DNA from: Xanthomonas sp. XNM01
GTDB taxonomy: Bacteria; Pseudomonadota; Gammaproteobacteria; Xanthomonadales; Xanthomonadaceae
Assembly (NCBI RefSeq): GCF_014851915.1
Contig: NZ_JACVAP010000001.1
Coordinates: 1,488,001 to 1,552,000 of the forward strand
DNA length: 64,000 bases
Direction of reading: 5' to 3'
Made by a program: the position numbers and the translations under genes. The notes beneath the pieces are model-generated. The model saw nothing but the letters and a program-made list of their open reading frames with translations, had not been told where the DNA came from and did no database searches. Shown piece by piece: positions 17,245 through 26,841 of the stretch (positions within the stretch are counted from its first letter, which is position 1; every line of letters begins with the position of its first letter).

Positions 17245-19154
17245 GCGCGCGCGCCCGGACGGCCATCAGCGAACGCCAGCAGCGCGGCATCCAGCGGCGC
17301 CTCCGGCAACGGCTGCGGCAGTCGACGCCGCCAGTTGGGATGGCCGTCGACGGTGCCCGGCAGGTTCGGCTGTTCGCGCAGGCCCAGCGCATCCTCGGCC
17401 GGCAACAACGCCAGCCGCGCCGGCGAGGCCGAGGTGAAGCGCAGCGCGTCCTGCTGCGTATCGCCGCTGTCGACGCCGGCCGCGGCCATCGCCTCCTTCA
17501 GGCGGGCGATGTCACGCGCACGCCGGCTGTCGGCCGCGGGCTCGGCGGTCTTCAGGCATTCGCGCCAGGCCAGGTCGCGGCCATCGAGCCAGCCATGCGT
17601 GGTCGGCAGGTCGTGGGTGGTGGTGGTGGCCACCGCGTGCCCGCGCCAGCGCTGCGGCGGCAGGAACGCGCCGTGCTCGTCGCGGGTGAACTGCAGCACG
17701 TCGATGCCCAGCACGCCGCGCTCGGCCAGCTGCGCGCGGATGCCCGGCGGCACCACCCCGAGGTCCTCGCCGATGACGATGCAGCGGTGCCGCCACGACT
17801 CCAGCGCCAGCAGGTTGAGCAGATCCTCCAGCGGGTAGCGCAGGTACACGCCCTGCCCTGCGCCTGCGCCCTGCGGCAGCACCCACAGCCGCTGCAGGCC
17901 GAGGATGTGGTCGATCCGGACCCCGCCGCGGTCCTGCATCACCGCGCGCAGCAGCGCGATGAACGGCGCGAAGCCCGTGGCGCGCAGGCCGGCCGGCGAA
18001 TAGCCGCCGATGCCCCAGGCCTGGCCCTTGGCGTTGAACGCATCCGGCGGCGCGCCCAGTTCCAGGCCGCGCAGCACGGCCTGCGGCCAGGCAGCCGCCT
18101 CTGCGCCCTGCGGATCGAAACCGACCGCCAGATCGGCGATCAGGCCGATGCGCATGCCCTGCGCGTGCGCCTGCTGCTGGCAATGCCGCCAGCAGCGCCG
18201 CGCCAGCCACTGGCCGAACAGCTGCAGCGCATCGCCTTCGGGTGTGTCGCGGCCGGCGAAGGCGGCGAAATCGCGCAGCGTGTCCGGCGCCTCGGCGGCG
18301 AAGCGCAGGTAGTCGTCGTGCAGCTCGGCCGACAGCGCCGGCAACGCCATCCGCAGGCGGTCTATCCAGGCCCACTTGGCCGGACGCGCGCGCGTCCAGT
18401 CGACCAGGTCCATCGCCTGCAGGCGCGCCAGCTCCAGTTCCAGTTCCGGCGCGCTCGCCAGCACCTGGCGCGCAGCGTCGCCGAACAGCTGCACCGGCGA
18501 CGCCTGCAGCGGATCGAGAAAACGCCGGTCGCTGGGCGAGTACGGGCTGAAATGGCGCATGCCCTCGATCGTGGCGTGCACCGGACTCAACGCCAGCGCC
18601 TGCCCACCACGCGCGGCGGTGCGCTGCAGCCAGTGCGTCACCCCCTGCGTGTCGCCGATGCCGCCGTCGCCATCGCCGCGCGCCGAATACACCTGCAGCG
18701 AAGTGCCCCAGGTGCGCGCATCGGCATCGTCGAGCGCATCGGCCACGCCGAAGCAGTGCCGGGGAGCGACTGCGACCTGCCAGCTGCGCCCCTGCGCATG
18801 CAGGCGCCAGTAGCCCGGAAGCACGGGCGCGCGCAGATGGCCGTCCGGGTCATGCAGGCCCCCGGTCTCCTGGCCGTCCTCGCGCTCCCAGCGGCATCCG
18901 CCGGCTGGCAGGGACAGGGTGAGCGTCGCACCGGCCTGCACCGTCAGCAACGCCGGTGCGCTGTCCAGCGACGCCAGCCGCTGCAGGCTGTCGCTGCACT
19001 GCGCCGGGGTCGCCGCGGGCAGGTCCATCGCGTCGAGCACCGCCAGCAGGGTGTCGTCGGCGACGCGCTGGGCGCGCGAGGCCACATCGGTCCAGTGCCG
19101 GGACAGGCCCGCGGCCTCGGCCACGGTGTCGAGCGACGCAGGCGGCAGGCTCAT
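17241..19154 (-). CDS. malQ: MalQ 4-alpha-glucanotransferase
   Basis: GH77 amylomaltase (637 aa) that transfers glucan chains between maltodextrins. I chose ATG 19154: it overlaps the treZ stop by 4 nt, and upstream sequence in this frame is a shadow of treZ. The C-terminal catalytic barrel has GVRIDHILGLQRLW (nucleophile), VIGEDLGVVP (acid/base) and TTTTHDLPT. The N-terminal 120 residues are variable. It should lengthen short dextrins left by debranching so that TreY can use them. Position between treZ and treY is typical of trehalose operons. Confidence 0.94.
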   Translation of the reverse strand: MSLPPASLDTVAEAAGLSRHWTDVASRAQRVADDTLLAVLDAMDLPAATPAQCSDSLQRLASLDSAPALLTVQAGATLTLSLPAGGCRWEREDGQETGGLHDPDGHLRAPVLPGYWRLHAQGRSWQVAVAPRHCFGVADALDDADARTWGTSLQVYSARGDGDGGIGDTQGVTHWLQRTAARGGQALALSPVHATIEGMRHFSPYSPSDRRFLDPLQASPVQLFGDAARQVLASAPELELELARLQAMDLVDWTRARPAKWAWIDRLRMALPALSAELHDDYLRFAAEAPDTLRDFAAFAGRDTPEGDALQLFGQWLARRCWRHCQQQAHAQGMRIGLIADLAVGFDPQGAEAAAWPQAVLRGLELGAPPDAFNAKGQAWGIGGYSPAGLRATGFAPFIALLRAVMQDRGGVRIDHILGLQRLWVLPQGAGAGQGVYLRYPLEDLLNLLALESWRHRCIVIGEDLGVVPPGIRAQLAERGVLGIDVLQFTRDEHGAFLPPQRWRGHAVATTTTHDLPTTHGWLDGRDLAWRECLKTAEPAADSRRARDIARLKEAMAAAGVDSGDTQQDALRFTSASPARLALLPAEDALGLREQPNLPGTVDGHPNWRRRLPQPLPEAPLDAALLAFADGRPGARA

Positions 19155-20917
19155 GCGTGGCCGACCCAGCGCACCCGCAGGCTGTCCGGCGCCAGGCTGT
19201 CGGCGTGGCCGTCGTCGCCGACCGCGAACAGGTCCGGTGCCGGTGGCAGGCCATGCGCGACGGCACCGTCGCCCAGGTTGAACGCCAGCCACCACTCGCC
19301 ATCGGCCATGCGCCACCCTGCGCGGATCGCCTTGTCGCCGATGGCCTGCGCGCCCAGAGGCAGCGCCGAGCCGAGCCGCGGCACCAGCATGCGCGTACGC
19401 AGCGTCAGCAGCCGCCCGAACCACTGCAGCCAGGCCTGCGCCTCGGCATCGTCGATGTCCGGCCACGGTGCATGCGAGGCCTCGAAGGTGGCCGTCGCGT
19501 TCGGGTCGGGAATGCTCACGCGCGCCTGCGGATCGGCGAAGGCGGCGAACTGGGCGAACTCGCGGCGTCGCCCTTCCCGCACGGCCTCGTCCAGCGGCGG
19601 GCCGAAATCGGTGAAGAACAGGAACGGTTCACGCGCGGCCCATGGCTCGCCCATGAAGAACAGCGGCACCATCGGCGTCAGCGCGGTCAGCGCGGTGGCC
19701 ACGCGCAGGCGCGCATCGGAGACCAGCACCGACAGGCGCTCGCCGCGGGCGCGGTTGCCGATCTGGTCGTGGTTCTGCGCGAACACCACGAAGCGCTCGG
19801 GTGGCAGGTCCGCGCTCGGCTCGCCGCGGGCGCGGCCGCGCGGCGTGGTCTCGCCCTGCCAGGCGAAGCCCTGGCCCAGCACCCGGGCCAGGTGCGCGGT
19901 GGCCTGCGGTGCGTAGTCGCCGTAGTAGGCCTCGTCCTCGCCGGTCAGCAACACGTGCAGCGCGTTGTGGAAATCGTCGTTCCACTGTGCGGTGAACCCC
20001 TGGCGCAGCAGCGAGGCCTGGTTGTGCTCGTTCTCCAGGACAAGATGCACCTGCCGGCCAGGCGGCATCGCCGCGGCGATCGCCTCATGCAGCTGGCGCA
20101 GGAACGCGGCCGGCTGGATCGCGTGCACCGCATCCAGGCGCAGCCCGTCGAAGCGGTAGTCGCGCAGCCACATCAGCGCGTTGTCGATGAAGTAGCGCTG
20201 CACCGCCGGCTGCTCGAAGTCGATCGCGTCGCCCCAGGGCGTCGGCGTTCCGGTCCGGAAGAACGGCGACGCATAACGCCCCAGATGATTTCCATCCGGC
20301 CCGAAGTGGTTGTAGACCACGTCCAGCAGGACCATCAGGCCGAGGCCATGCGCATCGTCGACCAGCGCCTTCAGGTCGTCCGGCGTGCCGTAGGCCTGCG
20401 CCGGCGCATACGGCAGCGCGCCGTCGTAGCCCCAGTTGCGGCTGCCGGGAAACTGGGCCAGCGGCATCAGTTCCACCGCGGTGAAGCCCAGTTCCGCCAG
20501 CCGCGGCAGCAGCGCACGCACGCCCGCATACCCCCCGCAGGCACCCACATGCAGTTCGTAGATCACCGCTTCGTGCCAGGGCCGGCCCTGCCAGTGCGTG
20601 TGCCGCCAGGCATGGCCATCGTCCGCGACCAGCGCGCTGGGACCATGCAGGCCATCGGGCTGCCAGCGCGACGCCGGGTCCGGCACCATGACCTCGCCGT
20701 CGATCCGGTAGCGGTAGCAGGCGCCGGCCTGCGCGGTGGTGTCCACGCTGTGGAAGCCGTCGCCTTCGGGCGCCATCGGCAGCACGCGGTGGTCGGCGTC
20801 GCGGTCGTCCAGCACCAGTTCGACGCGGGTCGCATCAGGCGCCCACAGGCGGAACCGCCAGCGCCCGTCCCCGCTTTCCCATGCGCCCAGGGCCCGCGTC
20901 GCCGGCATCGTGCTCAT
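19151..20917 (-). CDS. treZ: TreZ malto-oligosyltrehalose trehalohydrolase
   Basis: GH13 enzyme (588 aa) that releases trehalose from maltooligosyltrehalose. The start ATG 20917 overlaps the glgB stop (ATGA); longer readings to 23026 run through glgB in another frame and are spurious. The N-terminal CBM48-like domain (about 1-95) has [15 protein letters not shown]. Then come [20 protein letters not shown], the nucleophile block [11 protein letters not shown], the acid block LVLENEHNQ and [17 protein letters not shown]. These match TreZ and separate it from GlgB. Co-translated with malQ (4-nt overlap downstream). Confidence 0.96.
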   Translation of the reverse strand: MSTMPATRALGAWESGDGRWRFRLWAPDATRVELVLDDRDADHRVLPMAPEGDGFHSVDTTAQAGACYRYRIDGEVMVPDPASRWQPDGLHGPSALVADDGHAWRHTHWQGRPWHEAVIYELHVGACGGYAGVRALLPRLAELGFTAVELMPLAQFPGSRNWGYDGALPYAPAQAYGTPDDLKALVDDAHGLGLMVLLDVVYNHFGPDGNHLGRYASPFFRTGTPTPWGDAIDFEQPAVQRYFIDNALMWLRDYRFDGLRLDAVHAIQPAAFLRQLHEAIAAAMPPGRQVHLVLENEHNQASLLRQGFTAQWNDDFHNALHVLLTGEDEAYYGDYAPQATAHLARVLGQGFAWQGETTPRGRARGEPSADLPPERFVVFAQNHDQIGNRARGERLSVLVSDARLRVATALTALTPMVPLFFMGEPWAAREPFLFFTDFGPPLDEAVREGRRREFAQFAAFADPQARVSIPDPNATATFEASHAPWPDIDDAEAQAWLQWFGRLLTLRTRMLVPRLGSALPLGAQAIGDKAIRAGWRMADGEWWLAFNLGDGAVAHGLPPAPDLFAVGDDGHADSLAPDSLRVRWVGHA

Positions 20918-23154
20918 GGGTCGATCTGCAGATAGAGCGTGGCCAGCGGCGGCAGGGTCAGCGCCAGCGACTGCGCATGGCCGTGCATCGGCTGCGCCTG
21001 GGTCAGCAGGATGCCGGCATTGCCGATGTCGCTGCCGCCGTAGTGGCGGCTGTCGGTGTTGAGCAGCTCGCGCCAGCGCCCGGCCAGCGGCACGCCGACG
21101 CGGTAGCCGTGGCGCGGCAACGGCGTCAGGTTGGTCACCGCCAGCAGCGACGGCGTCGCCCCGGTGGGGTCGTGGCGGAGGAAGGCCAGCACGCTGTTGT
21201 GCGCATCGTCGGCCACGCTCCAGTCGAAGCTGCGCTCGTCGCGCTCGCCGCGATGCAGCGCAGGCTGCGCGCGCAGCATCCGGTTGAGGTCGCCGACCAG
21301 CCGCGCCAGGCCGTCGTTGCGCGGCTGCCGGGCCTGCTCCCAGTCCAGCGCCGCGTCGTGGTTCCACTCGCCGGACTGGCCGAACTCGCCGCCCATGAAC
21401 AGCAGTTTGCTGCCCGGGTGCGCCCACATCAGAGCCAGGTAGGCACGCAGGTTGGCGAAGCGCTGCCACTCGTCGCCCGGCATCTTCCCCAGCAGCGAGC
21501 GCTTGCCGTGCACCACCTCGTCGTGCGACAGCGGCAGCACGAACTGTTCGGCGAAGGCGTACACCAGGCCGAACGTCATCTCGCTGTGGTGGAAGCCGCG
21601 ATGCACCGGGTCGCGCTGCATGTGCTGCAGCGTGTCGTGCATCCAGCCCATGTTCCATTTGTGGGTGAAGCCCAGGCCGCCCTCCTCCACCGGCGCGGTC
21701 ACGCCCGGCCAGGCGGTGGATTCCTCGGCGATCAGCATCACGTCGGGGAAGCGCTGGCGGATCTGCCCGTTCATCCGGCGCAGGAAGGCGATCGCCTGCA
21801 GGTTCTCGCGTCCGCCGTGCTCGTTGGGGATCCACTCGCCTTCGGCGCGGCTGTAGTCGCGGTAGAGCATCGAGGCGACCGCATCCACGCGCAGGCCATC
21901 GATGTGGAAGCGCTCGATCCACTCCAGCGCGCTGCCGATCAGGAACCCGGCCACCTCGTTGCGGCCGTAGTTGTAGATCGCGGTGTGCCAGTCGCGATGA
22001 AAGCCTTCGCGCGGATCTTCGTGCTCGTACAGCGCGGTGCCGTCGAAGCGCAGCAGACCGTGCGCGTCGGTCGGGAAATGCGCGCTGACCCAGTCCAGGA
22101 TCACGCCGATGCCGGCCTGGTGGCAGCGGTCGACGAAGCGTGCGAACGCCTCGGGCGATCCATGCCGCGCGGTCGGCGCGTAGATGCCCAGTGGCTGGTA
22201 GCCCCACGAACCGCCGAACGGATATTCGCTGATCGGCAGCAGTTCGATGTGGGTGAAGCCCAGCGCGGCCACGTGCGGGATCAGCTGATCGGCCAGTTCG
22301 TCCCAGTCCAGCGAACGCCCGTCCGGATGCCGGCGCCACGAACCGGCATGGACCTCGTAGATCGACAGCGGCCGCGCTTCCTGCGTCGCCCGCTGCGCGA
22401 TCCAGGCCGCGTCGTGCCAGGCGAAGGGCGTGTCGTCGGCCACGCGCGAGGCGGTGGACGGCGGGTGCTCGCACTGGCGCGCGTACGGATCGGCCTTGTG
22501 GGGCTGACGGCTGCCGTCGGCCGCGGTGATCTCGAACTTGTACAGCGCGCCCGCATGCAGCCGCGGCAGGAACAGCTCCCAGACGCCGGCGTCGTGACGC
22601 AGCCGCATCGGATGGCGACGGCCATCCCAGCCATTGAAGTCGCCGACCACCGCGACGCGGCGCGCGTTCGGCGCCCACACCGCGAAGCGCACGCCGTCCA
22701 CGCCTTCGACCCGGCAGCGATGCGCACCGAGCGCATGGCGGCAGGCCTCGCCGTCGCCGGCCGCGATCGCGTGCAGGGTAGCGGCATCGAGCACGGGCCC
22801 GAAGCCGTAGGCGTCCTCGACCTCCTCCACCGCGCCGTTGCGGTCGATGCGCAGCTGGTGCGCGCCGGCGCCGTCGACCTCGGCCTCGAACACGCCGGGC
22901 GCGCCGGCCGGCCGCATCGGCTGCCAGGCGCGGTCCACGGACGCACGCCAGCGCACGGCATGCGCATCCGGCAGCAGTACCCGCAGGCGCCAGCGTCCGT
23001 CGAGGCCGCGGTGCGGCCCGAGCCACGCGAACGCGTCGCCCGGCTGGCCGTCGGCCAGCGCCTGCAGGGCGGCATCGGATCCGGTGTCGCTCACCTGGCC
23101 GGCGGGCGGGCCGGTGTCCCCGTCATGCGGCAGCACCACGGCTCCCTCGGTCAT
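20914..23154 (-). CDS. glgB: GlgB 1,4-alpha-glucan branching enzyme
   Basis: GH13 branching enzyme (746 aa) that introduces alpha-1,6 branches into glycogen. ATG 23154 overlaps the glgA stop by 4 nt; the longer frame to 24744 is a shadow of glgA. A long N-terminal region (about 1-120) precedes CBM48 (about 125-220, [18 protein letters not shown]). The catalytic part has [31 protein letters not shown] (nucleophile), [10 protein letters not shown] (acid/base) and [12 protein letters not shown]. The double N-terminus is like other long GlgB enzymes. Second gene of the operon. Confidence 0.97.
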   Translation of the reverse strand: MTEGAVVLPHDGDTGPPAGQVSDTGSDAALQALADGQPGDAFAWLGPHRGLDGRWRLRVLLPDAHAVRWRASVDRAWQPMRPAGAPGVFEAEVDGAGAHQLRIDRNGAVEEVEDAYGFGPVLDAATLHAIAAGDGEACRHALGAHRCRVEGVDGVRFAVWAPNARRVAVVGDFNGWDGRRHPMRLRHDAGVWELFLPRLHAGALYKFEITAADGSRQPHKADPYARQCEHPPSTASRVADDTPFAWHDAAWIAQRATQEARPLSIYEVHAGSWRRHPDGRSLDWDELADQLIPHVAALGFTHIELLPISEYPFGGSWGYQPLGIYAPTARHGSPEAFARFVDRCHQAGIGVILDWVSAHFPTDAHGLLRFDGTALYEHEDPREGFHRDWHTAIYNYGRNEVAGFLIGSALEWIERFHIDGLRVDAVASMLYRDYSRAEGEWIPNEHGGRENLQAIAFLRRMNGQIRQRFPDVMLIAEESTAWPGVTAPVEEGGLGFTHKWNMGWMHDTLQHMQRDPVHRGFHHSEMTFGLVYAFAEQFVLPLSHDEVVHGKRSLLGKMPGDEWQRFANLRAYLALMWAHPGSKLLFMGGEFGQSGEWNHDAALDWEQARQPRNDGLARLVGDLNRMLRAQPALHRGERDERSFDWSVADDAHNSVLAFLRHDPTGATPSLLAVTNLTPLPRHGYRVGVPLAGRWRELLNTDSRHYGGSDIGNAGILLTQAQPMHGHAQSLALTLPPLATLYLQIDP

Positions 23155-24710
23155 GCCTCCACTCCCTGCGCCTGCCGGTACAGGTCCAGGTACTGCCCGC
23201 CCGCGGCCTCCCAGCCGCTGGGGCGCAGCATCGCCGCGCGCCGCATCGCGTCCAGCAGCGCCGGCATGCGGAAGGTGCGGATCGCGCGCTGCAGGCAGCG
23301 GCGCATCGCGTCGGCGTCGGCACCGTGGAACAGGAAGCCGGTCACGCCGTCGTCGACGGTGTCGATCAGGCCGCCGGTCGCATGCGCGATCGGCAGGCAG
23401 CCGAAGCGTTGCGCGTACATCTGGCTCAGCCCGCAGGGCTCGAAACGCGACGGCATCAGCAGGAAGTCGGCGCCGGCGAACATCCGCCGCGCCAGCGCCT
23501 CCTCGAAGCCGATGTAGGCACCGACCGCACCGGGGTAACGCCGCTTCAGCGCGGCCACCTGCGCCTCCACCTGCGGCTCGCCGCCGCCGATGATCACGAT
23601 CTGGCCGCCGGCGGCCACGATCTGCGGTGCGACCTCGCAGGTGATGTCCAGGCCCTTCTGGTGGACCAGCCGCGACACCACTGCGAACAGCGGACCGCCG
23701 TTGTCGGGAAGGCCGAACGCGCGGCGCACATGGGCCGCGTTGGCGCGCTTGCCCTCCTGGCGGTTGACGCTGAAATGCGCCGGCAGGTAGCGGTCGGAAC
23801 CCGGGTCCCAGCTGGCGTCGATGCCGTTGACGATGCCGCTCAGGTGCCCGCGTGCGGCGCGCGCGGCCAGCAGCTGGTCCAGCCCGCAGCCGTCTTCCGG
23901 CGCGGTGATCTGCATCGCATAGCTGACACTGACCGTATTGATCCGCGTGGCATGCAGGATGCCCGCCTTCAGGAACGACAGGCGCCCGTGGAAATCCAGC
24001 TCGCGCCGGTGCGCCTCTGGCACGCCGATCGCCGCCGCCATCCCCATCGGAAACAGGCCCTGGTAGGCGAGGTTGTGGATGGTCAGCAGGCTGGGCGTGC
24101 GCACGCCGTGCCAGTGCAGGTAGGCGGCGGCCAGCGATCCGGGCCAGTCGTTGAGGTGCAGCAGCCGCGGCGTCCAGTCCAGGCCGCACTCGTCGGCGGC
24201 GATGCGCGCGGCGGCATGGGCCAGCGTGGCGAAGCGCAGGCCGTTGTCCTCCCACTCGGTGCCGCTGCCATCGACGTAAGGCGAACCGGCGCGCTCGAAC
24301 AGCGCCGGCGAAAGCAGCACGTACACCGGCAGGCCATCCTCCAGGTGGGTCAGGCCGATCCGGCAGGCCGGCATCCGCGCATGCGCGGCGACCTCGCCGA
24401 CGATGCTCATGCGCTTCACCCGGGACAGCACCTCGCGGTAGCCGGGGATCAGCACCCGCACGTCGCAGCGCTGGCGCAGCGCCCGCGGCAGCGCCGCGGC
24501 GACGTCCCCCAGGCCGCCCGCCTTCACGTAATCGGCCATCTCCGACACCACGAACAGCACCCGGCCGGTATCCGCGTGCGTGTACGGACGCGGCGGCTGC
24601 ATCGGCCGGCGGATGAAGCGGCCGCGCGCATCGCGCGCCGGCGGTGGCACGCGCAGGTCGCGGGCGGTGTGGAGGTGGATCGATCCCAGCTCGGCAGGAA
24701 CGGCAGACAT
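23151..24710 (-). CDS. glgA: GlgA glycogen synthase
   Basis: GT5 glycogen synthase (519 aa as called) that elongates alpha-1,4 glucan from ADP-glucose. The hallmark [13 protein letters not shown] loop is about residues 63-75. The C-terminal Rossmann half carries [29 protein letters not shown] and the GLIDTVDD ending. Residues before 48 are an extension absent from short GlgA proteins; a shorter start at Met37 is possible because no strong ribosome site precedes 24710. First gene of the glg/tre operon. An ADP-glucose pyrophosphorylase gene is not in this window. Confidence 0.95.
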   Translation of the reverse strand: MSAVPAELGSIHLHTARDLRVPPPARDARGRFIRRPMQPPRPYTHADTGRVLFVVSEMADYVKAGGLGDVAAALPRALRQRCDVRVLIPGYREVLSRVKRMSIVGEVAAHARMPACRIGLTHLEDGLPVYVLLSPALFERAGSPYVDGSGTEWEDNGLRFATLAHAAARIAADECGLDWTPRLLHLNDWPGSLAAAYLHWHGVRTPSLLTIHNLAYQGLFPMGMAAAIGVPEAHRRELDFHGRLSFLKAGILHATRINTVSVSYAMQITAPEDGCGLDQLLAARAARGHLSGIVNGIDASWDPGSDRYLPAHFSVNRQEGKRANAAHVRRAFGLPDNGGPLFAVVSRLVHQKGLDITCEVAPQIVAAGGQIVIIGGGEPQVEAQVAALKRRYPGAVGAYIGFEEALARRMFAGADFLLMPSRFEPCGLSQMYAQRFGCLPIAHATGGLIDTVDDGVTGFLFHGADADAMRRCLQRAIRTFRMPALLDAMRRAAMLRPSGWEAAGGQYLDLYRQAQGVEA

Positions 24711-24750
24711 CGTGGACGCCCGTTTTCTCTAGGGTGAAGGACACCGTCGC

Positions 24751-24774
24751 CGCAGCGCCCGGTGGGGCGCTGCG
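24751..24774 (-). promoter_or_regulatory. Perfect hairpin in the glgA leader
   Basis: CGCAGCGCCC (24751-24760) is perfectly complementary to GGGCGCTGCG (24765-24774), with a 4-nt loop. It lies 41 bp upstream of the called glgA start, inside the likely 5' leader. There is no T tract on either side, so an intrinsic terminator is less likely than an mRNA leader structure. Confidence 0.4.
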
Positions 24775-24980
24775 ACACTGGTGAGAAAGGAGGTCGACGC
24801 AGATCGTGGGGGACTTGCGTGGCTTCGGATGGAATCTACAACGCAGTCAAATAAATGATGCGTGAATTATCCAAGTCGATTTGGCGTCATCCCTCGAAGC
24901 GTGCGCGGCGGCCGTTCCGTGCAGCGCGCCAACGGCCTTTCCGGACGGGCGAGGACTGCATATTGAATGGTTCAGATGCA

Positions 24981-25009
24981 GCAACGGGCGCCACGTGGGC
25001 GCCCGTTGC
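24981..25009 (-). terminator. Hairpin downstream of response regulator gene
   Basis: GCAACGGGCGCC (24981-24992) and GGCGCCCGTTGC (24998-25009) form a perfect 12-bp stem with loop ACGTG. It lies 100 bp downstream of the stop of the response-regulator gene at 25109 on the minus strand. No T tract follows, so it is a terminator-like structure rather than a textbook rho-independent terminator. Confidence 0.5.
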
Positions 25010-25108
25010 GGACAGCGCGATGGGAGGGGAATCCCACGGCCCTCGCGCCGATCGCGTTCGCCCGCATCGGTATCGATGCGGGCATCGCTCTCAGCGCCAG
25101 TCCCGCAC

Positions 25109-25882
25109 TCAGGCCGGTGCCAGAGCCTCGCTGTCGCGCGTCGACGCGCTGGAACCGCCGCCCTGCTCCAGGCTCAGCGGGGCGCTCATGTCGGCGATGC
25201 GATAGCCCGCGGCCTGCACGGTGTGCAGCAGCGGCTGGTCGAAGTCGCGGTCGATGGTCTTGCGCAGGTTGTACAGGTGGCTGCGCAGGGTGTCCGAGTC
25301 CGGCAGGCTGTTGCCCCAGATCTCGCGCTCGATCTCCTGCCGGCTGACCACCCGCGGCGACTCGCGCATCAGGATGTGCAGCAGCTTCATGCCGATCGGC
25401 GACGGCTGCACTTCCTTGCCGCCGCGGGTCACGCGCAGGCTGGCCGGGTCGAAGGCCAGGTCGGCGATCTGCAGGATCTCCGCACCGACCTCGCGCCGCT
25501 CGCGGCGGATCAGGGCGCGCAGGCGGGCTTCCAGCTCCTGTGGGGCGAACGGCTTGGTCAGGTAGTCGTCGGCGCCGGCTTCCAGGCCGGCGAGCTTGTC
25601 GTCCAGCGTGTCGCGGGCGGTCAGCAGGATCACCGGGGTGGAATTGCGCGCGTCGGTCCGCAACCGGCGGCAGACTTCGAACCCGTCCTGCCGCGGCAGC
25701 ATGCCGTCGAGCACGATGGCGTCGTATCCCGACTCGGTCGCCAGGCGGTAGCCTTCGAGCCCGTCGCCGGCATAGTCGACCTCGAACCCGCGGCTTTCCA
25801 GATACGCGCCCAGCCCTTCGGCGATCGCCCGGTTGTCCTCGACGATCAGCACCAGCCCCGACGTCTGCTTGCCCTGCCTCAT
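25109..25882 (-). CDS. Orphan OmpR-family response regulator
   Basis: Winged-helix response regulator of 257 aa. The receiver domain (about 9-125) has acidic residues E15-D16, phosphoacceptor D59 in AIVLDGMLP and the YLTKPFAP lysine. The trans_reg_C domain (about 135-235) has SDTLRSHLYNLRKTIDRDF and LLHTVQAAGYRI. A 22-residue S/A-rich tail follows. The ATG follows CAGGAGAG. No histidine kinase gene is adjacent, so its partner is elsewhere. It is on the same strand as and directly upstream of the glg/tre operon, so control of that operon is possible but unproven. Confidence 0.88.
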   Translation of the reverse strand: MRQGKQTSGLVLIVEDNRAIAEGLGAYLESRGFEVDYAGDGLEGYRLATESGYDAIVLDGMLPRQDGFEVCRRLRTDARNSTPVILLTARDTLDDKLAGLEAGADDYLTKPFAPQELEARLRALIRRERREVGAEILQIADLAFDPASLRVTRGGKEVQPSPIGMKLLHILMRESPRVVSRQEIEREIWGNSLPDSDTLRSHLYNLRKTIDRDFDQPLLHTVQAAGYRIADMSAPLSLEQGGGSSASTRDSEALAPA

Positions 25883-26298
25883 GACACGCTCTCCTGTGAT
25901 GGATCAAACCCGCGCAGTGTCGCCAACGACGGCGTGCGCGATGCGTGAACGCCGCAGGCGACGCCTGTGCCGGGCGCACGGGCCTGCGCGATGCATGACG
26001 CCGCGCACACAACCACCCCACGCGCCACGGATCCGCCTCCGCGGTCGTGCTCTGCGTCGGATGATGAGGTGGCGGCCGGTACCGCATGCGTTCCGCCGCG
26101 TCACGGTGCGTATGCGGTCGGCACCGGCGCGTCACGCAAGACCGCGCACCGCATCACGTCATCAGGCGATGTAGGAAACCACCTACCGCCCCGCCGGCAG
26201 ATGTCCGATGCAGACCGGCGCCGGACGGCAGCATGATCGACCGCGGGCGCCGCGGACATGACGTCCAGGTGCGCCCGCCATCCACTTCAGGAGAGACA
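25883..26298. other. Divergent intergenic region
   Basis: About 416 bp between the divergent response-regulator and small-secreted-protein genes. Frames here are R/H/P-rich shadows with no ribosome site except the AGGAGA just before 26299. Promoters for both genes must lie here. I see no clear operator repeats. Confidence 0.5.
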
Positions 26299-26514
26299 AT
26301 GATGAAGGGAACCCTGCTTGGCGTCGCGCTGGCGCTGGGATCGCTGCTGATGCTTCCCGCTGGCGCCGCCTCGGCCTCGCCGCCCGGGCCGTGTGTCGAG
26401 GGCGATTACCTGCAGATCAGCACGGGCATGTACGGCTACATCGCCTACGGCTGCTCCGCAAACGAATGGTTTTACCTGTATACCTGCAACGAGTCCGGCT
26501 ACTGCTACATCTGA
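26299..26514 (+). CDS. Small secreted Cys/Tyr-rich protein
   Basis: A 71-aa protein from ATG 26299, with AGGAGA two nt before the ATG and a second in-frame ATG directly after. Residues 1-26 form a signal peptide (MMKGTLLGVALALGSLLMLP, cleavage near ASA-SP). The mature part of about 45 residues has four cysteines (CVEG, GCSAN, TCNES, YCYI) and many Y, G and W residues. This suggests a compact disulfide-bonded extracellular or periplasmic protein. I do not recognise the family. A strong hairpin terminator follows 20 bp later. Longer frames to 26086 have shadow composition. Confidence 0.75.
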   Translation: MMKGTLLGVALALGSLLMLPAGAASASPPGPCVEGDYLQISTGMYGYIAYGCSANEWFYLYTCNESGYCYI

Positions 26515-26534
26515 CCACCCATCGGACACCGGAC

Positions 26535-26558
26535 AAGACCCCTCCGCGGAGGGGTCTT
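26535..26558. terminator. Bidirectional terminator
   Basis: A 24-bp perfect palindrome (arms AAGACCCCTCCG and CGGAGGGGTCTT) between the convergent small secreted protein gene and the PQ-loop protein gene. It reads A-stem-T on both strands, the form of a bidirectional intrinsic terminator. Confidence 0.85.
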
Positions 26559-26562
26559 CGCA

Positions 26563-26841
26563 TTACCGGGGTCCGCGTTTCGACGCACGACGCCGGTGCC
26601 GTGCGGTCACCACCTGGCCGACGATGGCCGTGACCAGGATGCAGCTGTTGGTCACGATGAACACCCAGTCGCCGACGAGCGCGCTGTAGGCCACGAAACC
26701 CGTCGATGCCGCGATCTGGCCGATGAACAGCCAGCGCGAGACGCCCTTTGCCGTCGCATCCTTCGCCTGGGTCGCGATCTGGCGGATCAGCGTCGCCAGC
26801 AGGATGGCCGAGGCGGCCCAGCCCAGTACCTCAGGAGGCAT
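26563..26841 (-). CDS. SemiSWEET-like PQ-loop membrane protein
   Basis: A 92-aa protein from ATG 26841, with GGAG a few nt upstream. Three hydrophobic segments lie at about residues 5-20, 36-54 and 58-80, with short polar loops and a basic tail. Size, three-helix topology and the pattern LLATLIRQIATQ-...-WLFIGQIAASTGFVAYSAL resemble the SemiSWEET/PQ-loop half-transporters, which dimerise to move small solutes. The proline of the usual PQ motif is replaced by R in RQ, so substrate and activity are uncertain. The longer frame to 26973 adds only shadow sequence. Confidence 0.7.
   Translation of the reverse strand: MPPEVLGWAASAILLATLIRQIATQAKDATAKGVSRWLFIGQIAASTGFVAYSALVGDWVFIVTNSCILVTAIVGQVVTARHRRRASKRGPR

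Larger units (their letters stand above)
24711..25108. other. Promoter region of the glg/tre operon
   Basis: About 400 bp between glgA and the upstream response-regulator gene, without a supported gene. The segment around 24835-24885 is AT-rich for this genome and is the likely operon promoter, but I cannot assign -35 and -10 boxes safely. Two perfect hairpins lie at 24751-24774 and 24981-25009. A plus-strand AAAGGAGGT at 24786-24794 precedes only a 19-codon frame (GTG 24806 to TGA 24865). Confidence 0.5.

Noticed and set aside
19151-23026. 1291-aa minus-strand reading covering treZ and most of glgB
   Set aside because: Only the last 588 residues match TreZ; the rest is glgB read in another frame. 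The ATGA overlap at 20914-20917 sets the true treZ start.
20914-24744. 1276-aa minus-strand reading covering glgB and glgA
   Set aside because: The first 530 codons are the shadow of glgA. ATG 23154, overlapping the glgA stop, is the proper start of glgB.
24806-24865. 19-codon plus-strand minigene after AAAGGAGGT
   Set aside because: The site is strong, but the frame is very short, uses a GTG at 12-nt spacing and lies in the opposite direction to both neighbours. Kept only as a side note in a finding.
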